DNA from: Synechococcus sp. CC9605
Lineage (GTDB): Bacteria; Cyanobacteriota; Cyanobacteriia; PCC-6307; Cyanobiaceae
Assembly: GCF_000012625.1 (NCBI RefSeq)
Contig: NC_007516.1
Span: 310,001 to 374,000 of the forward strand
DNA: 64,000 nt
Direction of reading: 5' to 3'
Position 1 is the first letter of the stretch. Every line of letters starts with the position of its first letter. The notes under the pieces were generated by a model that saw nothing but the letters and a program-made list of their open reading frames with translations, did not search any database and had not been told where the DNA came from. Below are positions 10,086-20,688 of this stretch, piece by piece. The translations under genes were made by a program, and so were the position numbers.

Positions 10086-10685
10086 ATGACCGCGCAGGAG
10101 TCCCTCCCTCTCGGGAGGGACGTGGCCGGTGTGGATGAAGTCGGTCGCGGTTGTTTGTTCGGTCCTGTGTTTGCGGCCGCTGTGGTGCTCGAGGGCTCAG
10201 CGGCCGAATGCCTGTTGAAGGCAGGGTTGACCGACAGCAAAAAACTCTCGGCCAAGCGTCGGGCTGCCCTGGTTCCCTTGATTCAGTCGCTGTGTGTGGC
10301 GTCCGCTTTGGGCCAGGCGTCAGCGAGAGAAATTGACGCCTGCGGCATCCGCGTTGCCACGGAACGCGCCATGTTGCGGGCTCTGCAGCGACTGCCCCAG
10401 AGCCCTGGGCTTGTGCTGGTGGATGGCAATCTTCCCCTTCGGCTGTGGCACGGCCCGCAGCGCACAGTGATCGCAGGGGATAGCCGTTCAGCGGCCATTG
10501 CTGCGGCCAGTGTTCTGGCCAAGGAAGCCAGGGATGCACTCATCCGGCGCTTGTCGGCTCGCTTCCCTGGTTATGGACTCGAACGCCATGCGGGCTATGG
10601 CACGGCACAGCATCGTCAGAGCCTGATCGACTCAGGCCCCACGCCCCTGCATCGGCACACGTTCTTGAAGCGTCTGCTCGGTTGA
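10086..10685 (+). CDS. rnhB: Ribonuclease HII
   Basis: RNase HII removes ribonucleotides from DNA and RNA-DNA hybrids. This 199-residue protein shows the DEVGRG signature near the N-terminus ([16 protein letters not shown]), [10 protein letters not shown], the LVDGN segment and [20 protein letters not shown], which together supply the four acidic catalytic residues and the GRG motif that recognises the RNA-DNA junction. The ATG lies 5 bp after the rne stop. The last 54 bp overlap the convergent DUF1997 gene. Confidence 0.96.
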
Positions 10686-11228
10686 GCGTTGCTCCTCTGT
10701 TTCCCGGCACCAGCAGCGGTAGTCGTCGATCAGCTGCCGGCCAACCCGGGCTTTGATGCCGATGAGGATGCCACTCAGGATTGATTCGCCCGTCGATTCC
10801 AACACCCGTTTGGGGATCAGCTTGAGCAGCGATGGCTGGCTGACGCTCACTGACAGATGGGCATGCCCCTGCAGCCCGCCAGGTGTGGAGGTGAGCCGTG
10901 CTTCCAGGTTCAGGGCGAAGTCGTCAACGATTCCCAGACCCTCCAGTTCGCAGTCGAGGGCCTGCATCACCAACGTGTCGCCTTCCATATGGATCTGGAG
11001 GGACACCACGGGTTTCACTTGGAGTTGAAAGACCTGCAGGCTGGTCACCACGTAGCGGTAACGCCCTGGCTGCAGGCGGGTGAGCTGTTTGGCGTCCAGA
11101 AGGGCCCCGAGGACGCGCTCCTCCTCCAGCAGGTAGGTGGGCAACCGCTCTGCTCCGGTTCTGACAGGCAGATCAAGCTTTTGACTGGCTTCGAAGGCCA
11201 GGGGCATGGACTTCACCTGACGCGGCAT
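10632..11228 (-). CDS. DUF1997 domain protein
   Basis: This 198-residue protein is of a type conserved in cyanobacteria and chloroplast-bearing organisms (DUF1997), recognised from overall pattern: an N-terminal [21 protein letters not shown] segment, beta-rich middle with paired [16 protein letters not shown] strands, and a C-terminal [11 protein letters not shown] helix. It has no signal peptide or membrane segment and no known activity. It is divergent from pheA, and its 3' end overlaps rnhB by 54 bp. Confidence 0.7.
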
Positions 11229-11259
11229 GATCTTATCGAGTCCATGCAGTGCGGCTTCG

Positions 11260-12102
11260 ATGCCTACACGTCTCGCATTCCTTGGCCCAGCCGGGACATA
11301 TGGCGAGCAGGCCGCCCGGGTGCTGATCGAACAGGACGCTCTCGAGGATGTTCAGCTGGTGCCCTGCGTTGGGCTTCGATCGGTTGTGGAACAGCTGGCG
11401 GGGGGGGAGTGTGATGCAGCCGTTGTCCCGATTGAGAACTCGGTTGAGGGGGGGGTGACAGCGACCCTCGATGCTCTGTGGTCCCACCCCGAGCTTTGTA
11501 TTCGCAGGGCTTTGGTGCTGCCGATTCAGCACGCTCTGCTTGGCAGTGGGCCACTTAGCAGAGTCACGGAAGTGCTCTCTCACCCGCAGGCCCTGGCGCA
11601 GTGCAGTGGATGGTTGGCCCAGCATCTGCCCGATGCCTTGCAACTGCCCACCTCATCCACGGCTGAAGCAGCTCGCATGGTGGCGGGCAGTCCCTTTCGT
11701 GCTGCGATCGCTTCCCAGTCCGCCGCCCGGGAACACGGGTTGGATGAGCTGGCGTTTCCTGTGAACGATGTTGCGGGCAATCGCACCCGTTTTCTGCTGT
11801 TGTGTCGTGGGCAGCGCAGTGAACATGGCGATGTGGCCAGCTTGGCGTTCTCGCTGCATCGCAATGCGCCGGGGGCCTTGCTGGAGGCACTGGCCTGTTT
11901 GGCTGAGCGGGGCCTGAACATGAGTCGGATTGAATCGCGACCGTCCAAACGGGAGCTGGGGGAATACGTCTTTTTTGTGGATGTGGATCTTCCTCCGGAT
12001 CCGTCAACGGCCCTGCAGGATCTGATTGCCCAGTTGCAGCCTCTGTGTGAGCATCTGGCCCATTTCGGTGCCTACCCCAGCAGCGATTTGAGTGGCTCTT
12101 GA
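11260..12102 (+). CDS. pheA: Prephenate dehydratase
   Basis: PheA converts prephenate to phenylpyruvate in phenylalanine synthesis. The 280-residue protein begins MPTRLAFLGPAGTYGEQAA. It has the catalytic NRTRFLLL motif near residue 180 and a C-terminal ACT regulatory domain with NMSRIESRPSK, the ESRP element that binds phenylalanine for feedback inhibition. I choose the ATG at 11260 because the upstream in-frame ATG at 11227 adds 11 non-conserved residues and overlaps the start of the divergent DUF1997 gene. There is no chorismate mutase domain. Confidence 0.95.
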   Translation: MPTRLAFLGPAGTYGEQAARVLIEQDALEDVQLVPCVGLRSVVEQLAGGECDAAVVPIENSVEGGVTATLDALWSHPELCIRRALVLPIQHALLGSGPLSRVTEVLSHPQALAQCSGWLAQHLPDALQLPTSSTAEAARMVAGSPFRAAIASQSAAREHGLDELAFPVNDVAGNRTRFLLLCRGQRSEHGDVASLAFSLHRNAPGALLEALACLAERGLNMSRIESRPSKRELGEYVFFVDVDLPPDPSTALQDLIAQLQPLCEHLAHFGAYPSSDLSGS

Positions 12103-12105
12103 GGA

Positions 12106-13038
12106 TCAGTCTTTGCTGATTCGGAAGACGCCGAATTGCATCAGCCCGGTGGCGAAGGCCCAGTGCATCAGCAGCAACGTCGGCGTTTCTCTCAGGCCTT
12201 GCAGGACAGCTTTCGGCCCCAGGCTGACCACGGCCCAGGGGCGTCGGATGCCCTCGATGATCGAGTCAATCCATGAGGGGAGCGTGGCCTGGGTCCAATC
12301 GCCGGTGACGATCTCGCCACGGTGGTGGACGCTGTTGTCGAGGTTCTGGCGGAACCCCTTGATGCTGGCGAATTCAGGGTGGGCCCACTGGTTGAGCAGC
12401 TGACGCATCACCCAGCGTTCGGTTCTCGTCATGCCGCCGTCAGAGGGGTCTCGGCGGTTCCAGTCGGCCACAGCTAGCAGACCCCCCGGTCGCATCGCCC
12501 GCAGCAGCTCATCGGCATAACGCTGTTTGTTCGGCATGTGGGGACCGGCCTCCACACTCCAGACCGCATCAAAGCTCTGGTCGGGCAGTTGAAGATCCAA
12601 GGCGTCCATTACCTGGAAGCGGCAGCTCAGGCCTGATGGGGTGAGTTGTGTGGCTCGTTCCACCTGGGCTGGGCTGATGCTGATGCCGAGAACGTCCAAT
12701 CCGTAATCCCGCGCCAGTATTCGGGCGCTGCCACCGATGCCGCATCCCACATCCAGCACCCGGCTGCCAGCGGGGAGTTGGTCCAGACCGCTCCAGCGCA
12801 CCAGCTCGTGGACGAAGGCTTCCTTGGCTTCGCGGAAGTCGAAGGAGCCCGGCGGGGTCCCGTAATGGCCGAGATGGACATGCTCTCCCCAGAGCTGCTC
12901 CAGCAAACGGTCTTCCGTCCAGGCGTCGTAGGCGGAGGCGACACTCTCCGACGATTCGTAGCGCCGGTCGCGGCGAAGCCATAGCGCAACTCCGGTGGTT
13001 CCAACGGCGCCGGCCACCATTAACAGAGATCCCAACAT
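12106..13038 (-). CDS. MPBQ/MSBQ-type quinone methyltransferase (tocopherol/plastoquinone pathway)
   Basis: This 310-residue SAM-dependent methyltransferase has an N-terminal hydrophobic anchor (residues ~1-20). It carries motif I VLDVGCGIGGSARILA, the post-I GISISPAQVERA segment and WSVEAGPHMPNK. Its pattern closely follows my memory of Synechocystis Sll0418 (2-methyl-6-phytylbenzoquinone methyltransferase) along its whole length. Gamma-tocopherol methyltransferase is the nearest alternative. The ATG at 13038 overlaps the stop of the upstream LON-domain gene as TGATG, implying translational coupling. A GTG one codon earlier is also possible. Confidence 0.8.
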   Translation of the reverse strand: MLGSLLMVAGAVGTTGVALWLRRDRRYESSESVASAYDAWTEDRLLEQLWGEHVHLGHYGTPPGSFDFREAKEAFVHELVRWSGLDQLPAGSRVLDVGCGIGGSARILARDYGLDVLGISISPAQVERATQLTPSGLSCRFQVMDALDLQLPDQSFDAVWSVEAGPHMPNKQRYADELLRAMRPGGLLAVADWNRRDPSDGGMTRTERWVMRQLLNQWAHPEFASIKGFRQNLDNSVHHRGEIVTGDWTQATLPSWIDSIIEGIRRPWAVVSLGPKAVLQGLRETPTLLLMHWAFATGLMQFGVFRISKD

Positions 13039-13673
13039 CACTTCAGATCCATCAACACAGTGCGGGCCGCCAGTTGGCGTCGGGTGTGATCCAACATTTC
13101 AAATTGCTGGCTCAACCGCTCGTGGGTGTCGGTTAGTTCCAGAAGACTCTGTTGCTCTGAAGCGGCCTGATCCAGATGGGCGCTGATCCAGAAGGACAGT
13201 TCCCGCGGCAGATCAGGCAGATCTTCGGGCAGTTCCACCTCTCGGTTCTGCAGCTTGCTGGTCAGTTGAACGACGTCATTCAAGGCTTCGCTCACCTTGT
13301 CCCGCAGGCTGTTGAGCTGGTCAGTGTCGGCCACGGGCTCATCCTCCAGCCAGCTCACCATCCCTGTTCGGTAGGGCGTTTCCCGTGTGATGTTGAGCAG
13401 CCGGAACCGCTGTTGGCCCAACGAAACGATGTAGCTGCGCCCGTCTTCTGTTGTTTGATGCTGAAGCACCTCAGCGCAGCAACCGATTTCGGCCATTTCG
13501 CCGTTCTCAGGGTTGATGCGAACGATGCCGAATCGCTTGTCGGTCTCCAGAACCGTCTGGAGAAGCATCCGATAACGCGATTCAAAAATGTGCAGCGGCA
13601 GGAGCTGCTGCGGGAACAACACGACGTCCGGCAGGGGGAACAGGGGAAGCTCCCTCACAGAAAAATCGGACAC
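13038..13673 (-). CDS. LON N-terminal (substrate-binding) domain protein
   Basis: This 211-residue protein consists of the N-terminal domain of Lon without its ATPase or protease parts. The opening LPLFPLPDVVLFPQQLLPLHIFE and the following RYRMLLQ segment are typical, and the C-terminal third is helical and charged. Such stand-alone proteins are thought to bind proteins, and their role is not known. The start is a GTG at 13673. It follows rpsJ on the same strand and is coupled to the quinone methyltransferase through a one-base TGATG overlap. Confidence 0.88.
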   Translation of the reverse strand: MSDFSVRELPLFPLPDVVLFPQQLLPLHIFESRYRMLLQTVLETDKRFGIVRINPENGEMAEIGCCAEVLQHQTTEDGRSYIVSLGQQRFRLLNITRETPYRTGMVSWLEDEPVADTDQLNSLRDKVSEALNDVVQLTSKLQNREVELPEDLPDLPRELSFWISAHLDQAASEQQSLLELTDTHERLSQQFEMLDHTRRQLAARTVLMDLK

Positions 13674-13729
13674 GAACGCCGTGTTGTAGGCATTTGAATC
13701 CTAGGAAAATGAAGTTCTGATTGAACGGA

Positions 13730-14050
13730 TCAGAGCTTCACTTCGATGTCCACACCACTGGGGAGATCAAGCTTCATCAGCGCGTCGATGGTTTTAGCCG
13801 ACGGGCTGTAGATGTCGATGATGCGACGGTGGGTACGGGTCTCGAAGTGCTCGCGGGAATCCTTGTCCACGTGGGGAGAGCGCAGAACGCAGTAGATCTT
13901 GCGTTTCGTGGGCAGGGGAATCGGACCGATCGCGGTTGCAGCGGTGTTATCGGCCGTTTCTATGATTTTTTCGCAAGAAAGATCGAGCATGCGACGGTCA
14001 AACGCCTTCAGGCGGATGCGGATCTTCTGCTGAGCGATGGCAGTGGACAT
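13730..14050 (-). CDS. rpsJ: 30S ribosomal protein S10
   Basis: S10 is a 106-residue small-subunit head protein, also a NusG/NusB partner in antitermination. The start [18 protein letters not shown] and the segment [29 protein letters not shown] are characteristic. It is the last gene of the str operon here (after tufA), the usual order in cyanobacteria. A strong hairpin lies in the 121-bp gap between tufA and this gene. Confidence 0.98.
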   Translation of the reverse strand: MSTAIAQQKIRIRLKAFDRRMLDLSCEKIIETADNTAATAIGPIPLPTKRKIYCVLRSPHVDKDSREHFETRTHRRIIDIYSPSAKTIDALMKLDLPSGVDIEVKL

Positions 14051-14115
14051 AGGAAAGGGGCGAAAAAGCTTCGAGGTCGAAGCAGGACTTCAGTTGTCGA
14101 GGTTCTGAGAAATGT

Positions 14116-14147
14116 AGGAGATGGGGGACTGGGCCCCTCCATCTCCT
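14116..14147 (-). other. Strong hairpin between tufA and rpsJ
   Basis: A perfect 9-bp stem (AGGAGATGG with CCATCTCCT) with a further G/C-rich inner stem occupies the tufA-rpsJ gap. No T-run follows on the minus strand, so it is not a simple terminator. It may be a processing or stability element that sets the ratio of the very abundant EF-Tu to S10. Confidence 0.55.
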
Positions 14148-14171
14148 GCCGGTTGGTTCAGCTTGCGCTTA

Positions 14172-15371
14172 TCACTCAATGATCTTGGAGACCACGCCAG
14201 CACCGATGGTGCGGCCGCCTTCGCGGATGGCGAAGCGCATGCCCTGCTCGATGGCGACGGGGCAGATCAGCTCACCGGTCATCTGGATGTTGTCACCAGG
14301 CATCACCATTTCCACGTTGGAACCGTCTTCCGCGGTGAAGGCAGTGATTTGGCCTGTCACGTCCGTTGTACGGATGTAGAACTGCGGGCGGTAGCCAGCG
14401 AAGAAAGGAGTGTGGCGGCCGCCTTCTTCCTTCTTGAGCACGTACACCTGACCCTCAAACTTGGTGTGAGGGGTGATGGAACCGGGCTTCACGAGCACCA
14501 TGCCGCGCTCGATGTCTTCCTTCTGGATGCCGCGAAGCAGCAGACCAACGTTGTCGCCAGCCATGCCCTCATCGAGCAGCTTGCGGAACATTTCCACACC
14601 GGTGACGGTGGTCTTGCGGGTGTCCTTGATACCGACAATTTCGATTTCTTCGCCGACCTTGACTATTCCGCGCTCGATACGGCCTGTGGCCACGGTGCCG
14701 CGACCGGTGATGGAGAAGACGTCTTCCACAGCCATCAGGAAGGGCTTGTCAACTTCCCGCTCAGGCTCAGGAATGCTGGAGTCAACAGCCGCCATCAGTT
14801 CCTCGATCTTGGCTTCCCACTCAGCCTCGCCCTCGATGGCCTTCAGGCCGGAGACCTGAACCACGGGGATGTCGTCGCCGGGGAAGTCGTAGCTGGAGAG
14901 CAGTTCGCGTATCTCCATCTCCACCAGTTCGATGATCTCTTCGTCATCGACCATGTCGCACTTGTTCAGTGCAACCACCAGAGCGGGAACGCCCACCTGC
15001 TTGGCCAGCAGGATGTGCTCCTTGGTCTGGGCCATCGGGCCGTCGGTGGCGGCACACACCAGGATGGCGCCGTCCATCTGAGCGGCACCGGTGATCATGT
15101 TCTTCACATAGTCCGCGTGGCCAGGGCAGTCCACGTGGGCGTAGTGACGGGTCTCGGTCTCGTACTCAACGTGAGCGGTGTTGATGGTGATGCCGCGCTC
15201 ACGCTCTTCAGGGGCGCCGTCGATGTCGGCGTAGTTCTGCACTTCAGCCTGACCCTTCTTGGCGAGCACGTTGGTGATCGCAGCGGTGAGGGTGGTCTTG
15301 CCGTGGTCAACGTGGCCGATGGTGCCGATGTTGACGTGGGGCTTGTTCCTTTCGAACTTCTCGCGTGCCAT
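14172..15371 (-). CDS. tufA: Elongation factor Tu
   Basis: EF-Tu delivers aminoacyl-tRNA to the ribosome. The 399-residue protein has the G1 loop GHVDHGKTT near residues 18-26, G3 DCPGHADY, G4 NKCD, and the switch region around [15 protein letters not shown]. Domains 2 and 3 follow, ending [11 protein letters not shown]. It is full length and highly conserved, in str-operon order after fusA with a 44-bp gap. Confidence 0.99.
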   Translation of the reverse strand: MAREKFERNKPHVNIGTIGHVDHGKTTLTAAITNVLAKKGQAEVQNYADIDGAPEERERGITINTAHVEYETETRHYAHVDCPGHADYVKNMITGAAQMDGAILVCAATDGPMAQTKEHILLAKQVGVPALVVALNKCDMVDDEEIIELVEMEIRELLSSYDFPGDDIPVVQVSGLKAIEGEAEWEAKIEELMAAVDSSIPEPEREVDKPFLMAVEDVFSITGRGTVATGRIERGIVKVGEEIEIVGIKDTRKTTVTGVEMFRKLLDEGMAGDNVGLLLRGIQKEDIERGMVLVKPGSITPHTKFEGQVYVLKKEEGGRHTPFFAGYRPQFYIRTTDVTGQITAFTAEDGSNVEMVMPGDNIQMTGELICPVAIEQGMRFAIREGGRTIGAGVVSKIIE

Positions 15372-15415
15372 GGGTGTTTAAAGAATCGAGGGTTGGATTT
15401 GGAGGAGTTTAGAGA

Positions 15416-17491
<2,076 letters not shown>

Positions 17492-17538
17492 AGGAAATTC
17501 TCCGGGGGTGGGGCGTGAAAAGGCGGAGAGACTCTACA

Positions 17539-17572
17539 GGCCAGCCATGAACATCTGTGTTGATGACTGGCC
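17539..17572 (-). other. Long hairpin between rpsG and fusA
   Basis: Read on the minus strand, 10 bp pair (GGCCAGTCAT with ATGGCTGGCC, one G-U). After a single mismatch another 4 bp follow (AACA with TGTT) closing a CAGA loop. It fills the rpsG-fusA gap. There is no adjacent T-tract, so a processing site, attenuator or ribosomal-protein binding site is more likely than a terminator. Confidence 0.6.
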
Positions 17573-17580
17573 CGCGAGGC

Positions 17581-18051
17581 TCAGTAGCGGTAGTGGGCGA
17601 AAGCCTTGTTGGCTTCGGCCATCTTGTGGGTTTCTTCGCGCTTGCGAACGGCGTTGCCAGCTTCGTTGGCGGCATCCATCAGTTCGCCAGCCAACTTCTG
17701 GGCCATGCTCCGGCCGTTGCGGGCGCGGGAGAAGCTCACCAGCCAGCGCAGGGCCATAGCGGTGCCGCGTTCCTGGCGCACTTCCATGGGCACCTGGTAA
17801 GTGGCACCACCGACACGGCGGGCGCGCACTTCCACCAGAGGGGTGGCGTTCTTGACGGCTGTCTCGAACAGTTCGAGCGGATCTCCGCCGGTGCGCTCGT
17901 TGATCAGGCCAAACGCGTCGGACAGGATCCGTTGCGCTGTCGACTTCTTGCCGTGCTGCATCAGGCGCACCACCATCATCGTGGCGAGGCGGCTGTTGAA
18001 CTGCGGGTCGGGAAGAATCGGGCGCTTCTCAGCGGCGTTGCGGCGTGACAT
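17581..18051 (-). CDS. rpsG: 30S ribosomal protein S7
   Basis: S7 nucleates assembly of the 30S head and contacts the E-site tRNA. The 156-residue protein starts [20 protein letters not shown] and contains the conserved [21 protein letters not shown] and RWL segments. It is the second gene of the str operon, 41 bp after rpsL. Confidence 0.98.
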   Translation of the reverse strand: MSRRNAAEKRPILPDPQFNSRLATMMVVRLMQHGKKSTAQRILSDAFGLINERTGGDPLELFETAVKNATPLVEVRARRVGGATYQVPMEVRQERGTAMALRWLVSFSRARNGRSMAQKLAGELMDAANEAGNAVRKREETHKMAEANKAFAHYRY

Positions 18052-18092
18052 TAGGGATCAGAACTTGATGGGGATGGGGAAGAAACCGGTGA

Positions 18093-18467
18093 TCACTCCT
18101 TCGGAGCCTTGGCGCCGTACTTGGAGCGGGACTGACGCCGGTCTTTCACGCCAGCGGTATCCAGGGTTCCGCGGATGATGTGGTATCGGACACCAGGGAG
18201 GTCTTTGACACGACCGCCGCGGATCAACACCACCGAGTGCTCCTGCAGGTTGTGACCGACACCGCCGATGTAGGCCGTGACCTCAAAGCCGGAGGTCAGG
18301 CGCACACGAGCCACCTTGCGCAGCGCCGAGTTGGGCTTTTTGGGCGTCGAGGTGTAAACGCGGGTGCAAACACCGCGACGCTCAGGGCACGACTTCAAAG
18401 CCGGGGACTTGGTCTTGGCCTTGAGACGTGAGCGCTCAGTGCGGATCAGCTGTTGGATGGTTGGCAT
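18093..18467 (-). CDS. rpsL: 30S ribosomal protein S12
   Basis: S12 is the decoding-centre protein associated with streptomycin response. The 124-residue protein starts at the ATG at 18467 ([12 protein letters not shown]). A longer in-frame reading from 18509 adds a non-conserved tail. Signatures are [31 protein letters not shown] and the loop [15 protein letters not shown]. It is the first gene of the str operon here. Confidence 0.98.
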   Translation of the reverse strand: MPTIQQLIRTERSRLKAKTKSPALKSCPERRGVCTRVYTSTPKKPNSALRKVARVRLTSGFEVTAYIGGVGHNLQEHSVVLIRGGRVKDLPGVRYHIIRGTLDTAGVKDRRQSRSKYGAKAPKE

Positions 18468-18539
18468 CGATGGTCGGTGAGCGGTCGGACTCCCGACCTG
18501 ATTCGACAATCGACCACGATACCGGGTGATGGTCCCCCC

Positions 18540-18866
18540 TTAAATCCGGCTGAAGGCACTGCCGCAGGCACAGGGTTCAACACCATCGCTGTTGCGGATC
18601 AGAAAACCACCGCCACTCAGGTCGCCCCGGTAGTCCAGGCAAAGGCCTTCAAGCAATTTGAGCTGTTCCGCCGGGGCGTGCAGGGTCACGCCATCGGCTC
18701 TTGCGATGGCGACGCCTGCCAGATGTCCTGCCCGGATGCGCAGCACGTGTTGTGCGCACTCCCCGGGAGTGAGATCGAGATGCATCTGCCCCGGTGTTCC
18801 CGCCACGGCCGCCTGTCGCCCCAGCTCAGCAGCAGCGGCAGCGGTCAGCCGCAGATTGGCAGCCAT
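18540..18866 (-). CDS. HesB/IscA family iron-sulfur cluster assembly protein
   Basis: This 108-residue A-type Fe-S carrier keeps the three cysteines expected of the family: Cys37 in PGEC, then Cys99 and Cys101 in EPCACGSAF, after the GGGFLIRN segment. Such proteins receive clusters from a scaffold and pass them to apo-enzymes. It lies 72 bp upstream of rpsL on the same strand and 34 bp after the phosphodiester glycosidase-like gene, so it may share their transcript. Which A-type subfamily (IscA, SufA, ErpA) cannot be settled by eye. Confidence 0.85.
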   Translation of the reverse strand: MAANLRLTAAAAAELGRQAAVAGTPGQMHLDLTPGECAQHVLRIRAGHLAGVAIARADGVTLHAPAEQLKLLEGLCLDYRGDLSGGGFLIRNSDGVEPCACGSAFSRI

Positions 18867-18900
18867 ACTCAGTTCCTCAGGGCCCCCACTGTTGCAGGTC

Positions 18901-20586
18901 TCAGAGGGGGATGAGACCCAGGCCGTTGTGGACTCTCGGGGAGCTGCTTCGGCCGTTCATCACGGTTCGTCCGGCCACCACAAGGGTGGTGGAACTGCCG
19001 CCATCCATGTTCAAGGCATCGCGCAGGCCCAGTTGCTTGGCAGCCAGAGCTGTTTCCACAAGGGTGGGATCACTGCCGGCGGCCCCGCGCAAGGTCATCA
19101 GCCACTGACCGCTCGCCCCCTGAGCCACCACCGTTCTTGGTGCCGCCAAGCTCATGAAGCCAGGGCTAAACCCTTCCTGACGTCCATTCAGCACCACGCG
19201 GCCGTTCTGCATCAAGAGCGGACCGCCCCCTAGAACATTGGGCTGTTGGGCCAGGGGAGAGCTGGATCGCTCTGTCACCTGGATTTGATCGCCAGGTTGA
19301 GCCGGCAGCGGCGTGCGCCCGCGGGCGACCACCAGCGCAGCGTTTTCGGGAATGGCGATGCCGCTTTGCAGGCTGCGCTGATTGAAGGTTGTCTCGACGC
19401 GCCCGCCTCGAATCAACAGAGCTTCCTCTTCTCCGCTCAGGGCCCGGTAGCGGGGCCCCCATGCAGGTGTGTAGAGGCTCAGTCCCTTCTGGACGTAGCC
19501 GCTGTTGAGTGCCATCAGGCTCCAACGGCGACCGTTGTTCACCCGCAGCGTCTGGTTCAGCCGCAGCCGGCCGAACTGCAGATCCCCTGAGGCTCCCCAA
19601 GCGATCACGCCGCGATTCAGGATCGGACCGGACAGCCAGATCCCCTGATGCCGCACGGCCCCCAGGGGGAGTTGATTGATCCGGTTGAAAAAGCCTCCGT
19701 TGACTGCGACCAGTGCCCCTGCGGGCTGGGAGAGCTGAGGCAGAAAACGCAGGCCCTGTTGCTGCTCGGCTTTGACCAGGGTCTGAAGGGTGATGCCGAG
19801 ACGGCTCAGCTGGCCGCCGGCACGGAACACCTGAATGGGTTTCACCCCCACCTTGATGGTGCGTTGCTCTAAGACGAAGCCCCGCCTCAGCCATTCGGCC
19901 ACAGCTGGGTCGCGCAGGGGCAGATGTGCGCTCTGGGCTGGGCGGCGACCGCCGATCAGCACACCATCCAGCACCACCCGCCAGGGGGACGCCAGGCTCA
20001 GGCTCCTCAGCTTGGTGGCTTGTCCCTTCAGCACAATGCCCCCGTGGCGATGCTGCTGTGGGGTGAGCCCCCACGCCTTCAATTGACGTTGCTGGGTTCG
20101 CGACAGCTTGAGCTCCAGTAACAGGTCGCCTTTCAACCGTTGCACCAGGGCGGGGCCGTCCAGGTCCAGCACCAAACGATCAGCTGTGGAACCCTTGCCA
20201 CGGCGCAGGTTGTTCACCGTTGGTCGGGGCAGCCGAAGCTCCAAGGTGTTTCCCCGCACTTTCGAGCGCACGCCAGTTGCGGCCAGCCAGTCGCTCACCT
20301 CGAGGCCGACTTCATCACCGAGCGAACGGGTTGCCAGTGCGGTGAGGGAGACCGTTCGGCCAAACCATTCGAGTGCTTCTCCATCGAGGCGAGACACCCG
20401 CCTGAAACCCAGACGGGATTCCAGAACCTCCAAGGGCAGCCAAAGTTCTTCCGGCTCTGCTTCTCTGCCCTTCCAGAGCCAAACCGCCTTGCTGCGCTTT
20501 TGCCCGATCAGCACCTCCTCACCGCTCTGGTTGGGCGCAGGCCGAAGCTCAGGTGGTGGTGGGGGAAGTGGGGCAAAGGCCAGCAT
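18901..20586 (-). CDS. Phosphodiester glycosidase (NAGPA/DUF2233) domain protein
   Basis: This is a 561-residue protein. The C-terminal ~270 residues match the phosphodiester glycosidase family related to N-acetylglucosamine-1-phosphodiester alpha-N-acetylglucosaminidase: VAVNGGFFNRINQLPLGAV, then the NMDGGSSTTLVVAG signature near residue 535. The N-terminal ~280 residues are not recognised. They contain a Pro-rich start and repeated strand-like segments, and may be a binding domain as in copper amine oxidase N-domain or AMIN-type proteins. It probably acts on a cell-envelope glycan. It is divergent from gltB (102-bp gap). Confidence 0.75.
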   Translation of the reverse strand: MLAFAPLPPPPPELRPAPNQSGEEVLIGQKRSKAVWLWKGREAEPEELWLPLEVLESRLGFRRVSRLDGEALEWFGRTVSLTALATRSLGDEVGLEVSDWLAATGVRSKVRGNTLELRLPRPTVNNLRRGKGSTADRLVLDLDGPALVQRLKGDLLLELKLSRTQQRQLKAWGLTPQQHRHGGIVLKGQATKLRSLSLASPWRVVLDGVLIGGRRPAQSAHLPLRDPAVAEWLRRGFVLEQRTIKVGVKPIQVFRAGGQLSRLGITLQTLVKAEQQQGLRFLPQLSQPAGALVAVNGGFFNRINQLPLGAVRHQGIWLSGPILNRGVIAWGASGDLQFGRLRLNQTLRVNNGRRWSLMALNSGYVQKGLSLYTPAWGPRYRALSGEEEALLIRGGRVETTFNQRSLQSGIAIPENAALVVARGRTPLPAQPGDQIQVTERSSSPLAQQPNVLGGGPLLMQNGRVVLNGRQEGFSPGFMSLAAPRTVVAQGASGQWLMTLRGAAGSDPTLVETALAAKQLGLRDALNMDGGSSTTLVVAGRTVMNGRSSSPRVHNGLGLIPL

Positions 20587-20688
20587 GAAATGCCTGGGCG
20601 GAGAGGCGCCTGCCTAGGATCGTCCCTCGAGATGGTCTCTGCAGAGCTCGAAGCTGCAGACCCATGCGATCGTCCGGTTGAGTTCCCT

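Noticed and set aside
20140-20688. In-frame N-terminal extension of gltB
   Set aside because: It runs antisense through the glycosidase-like gene. The MSDAIRS start at 20689 places the catalytic Cys28 after a normal short propeptide.
20587-20688. Glutamine-type riboswitch upstream of gltB
   Set aside because: The spacer is GC-rich, but I could not match the conserved core of the glnA motif, so no riboswitch is claimed.
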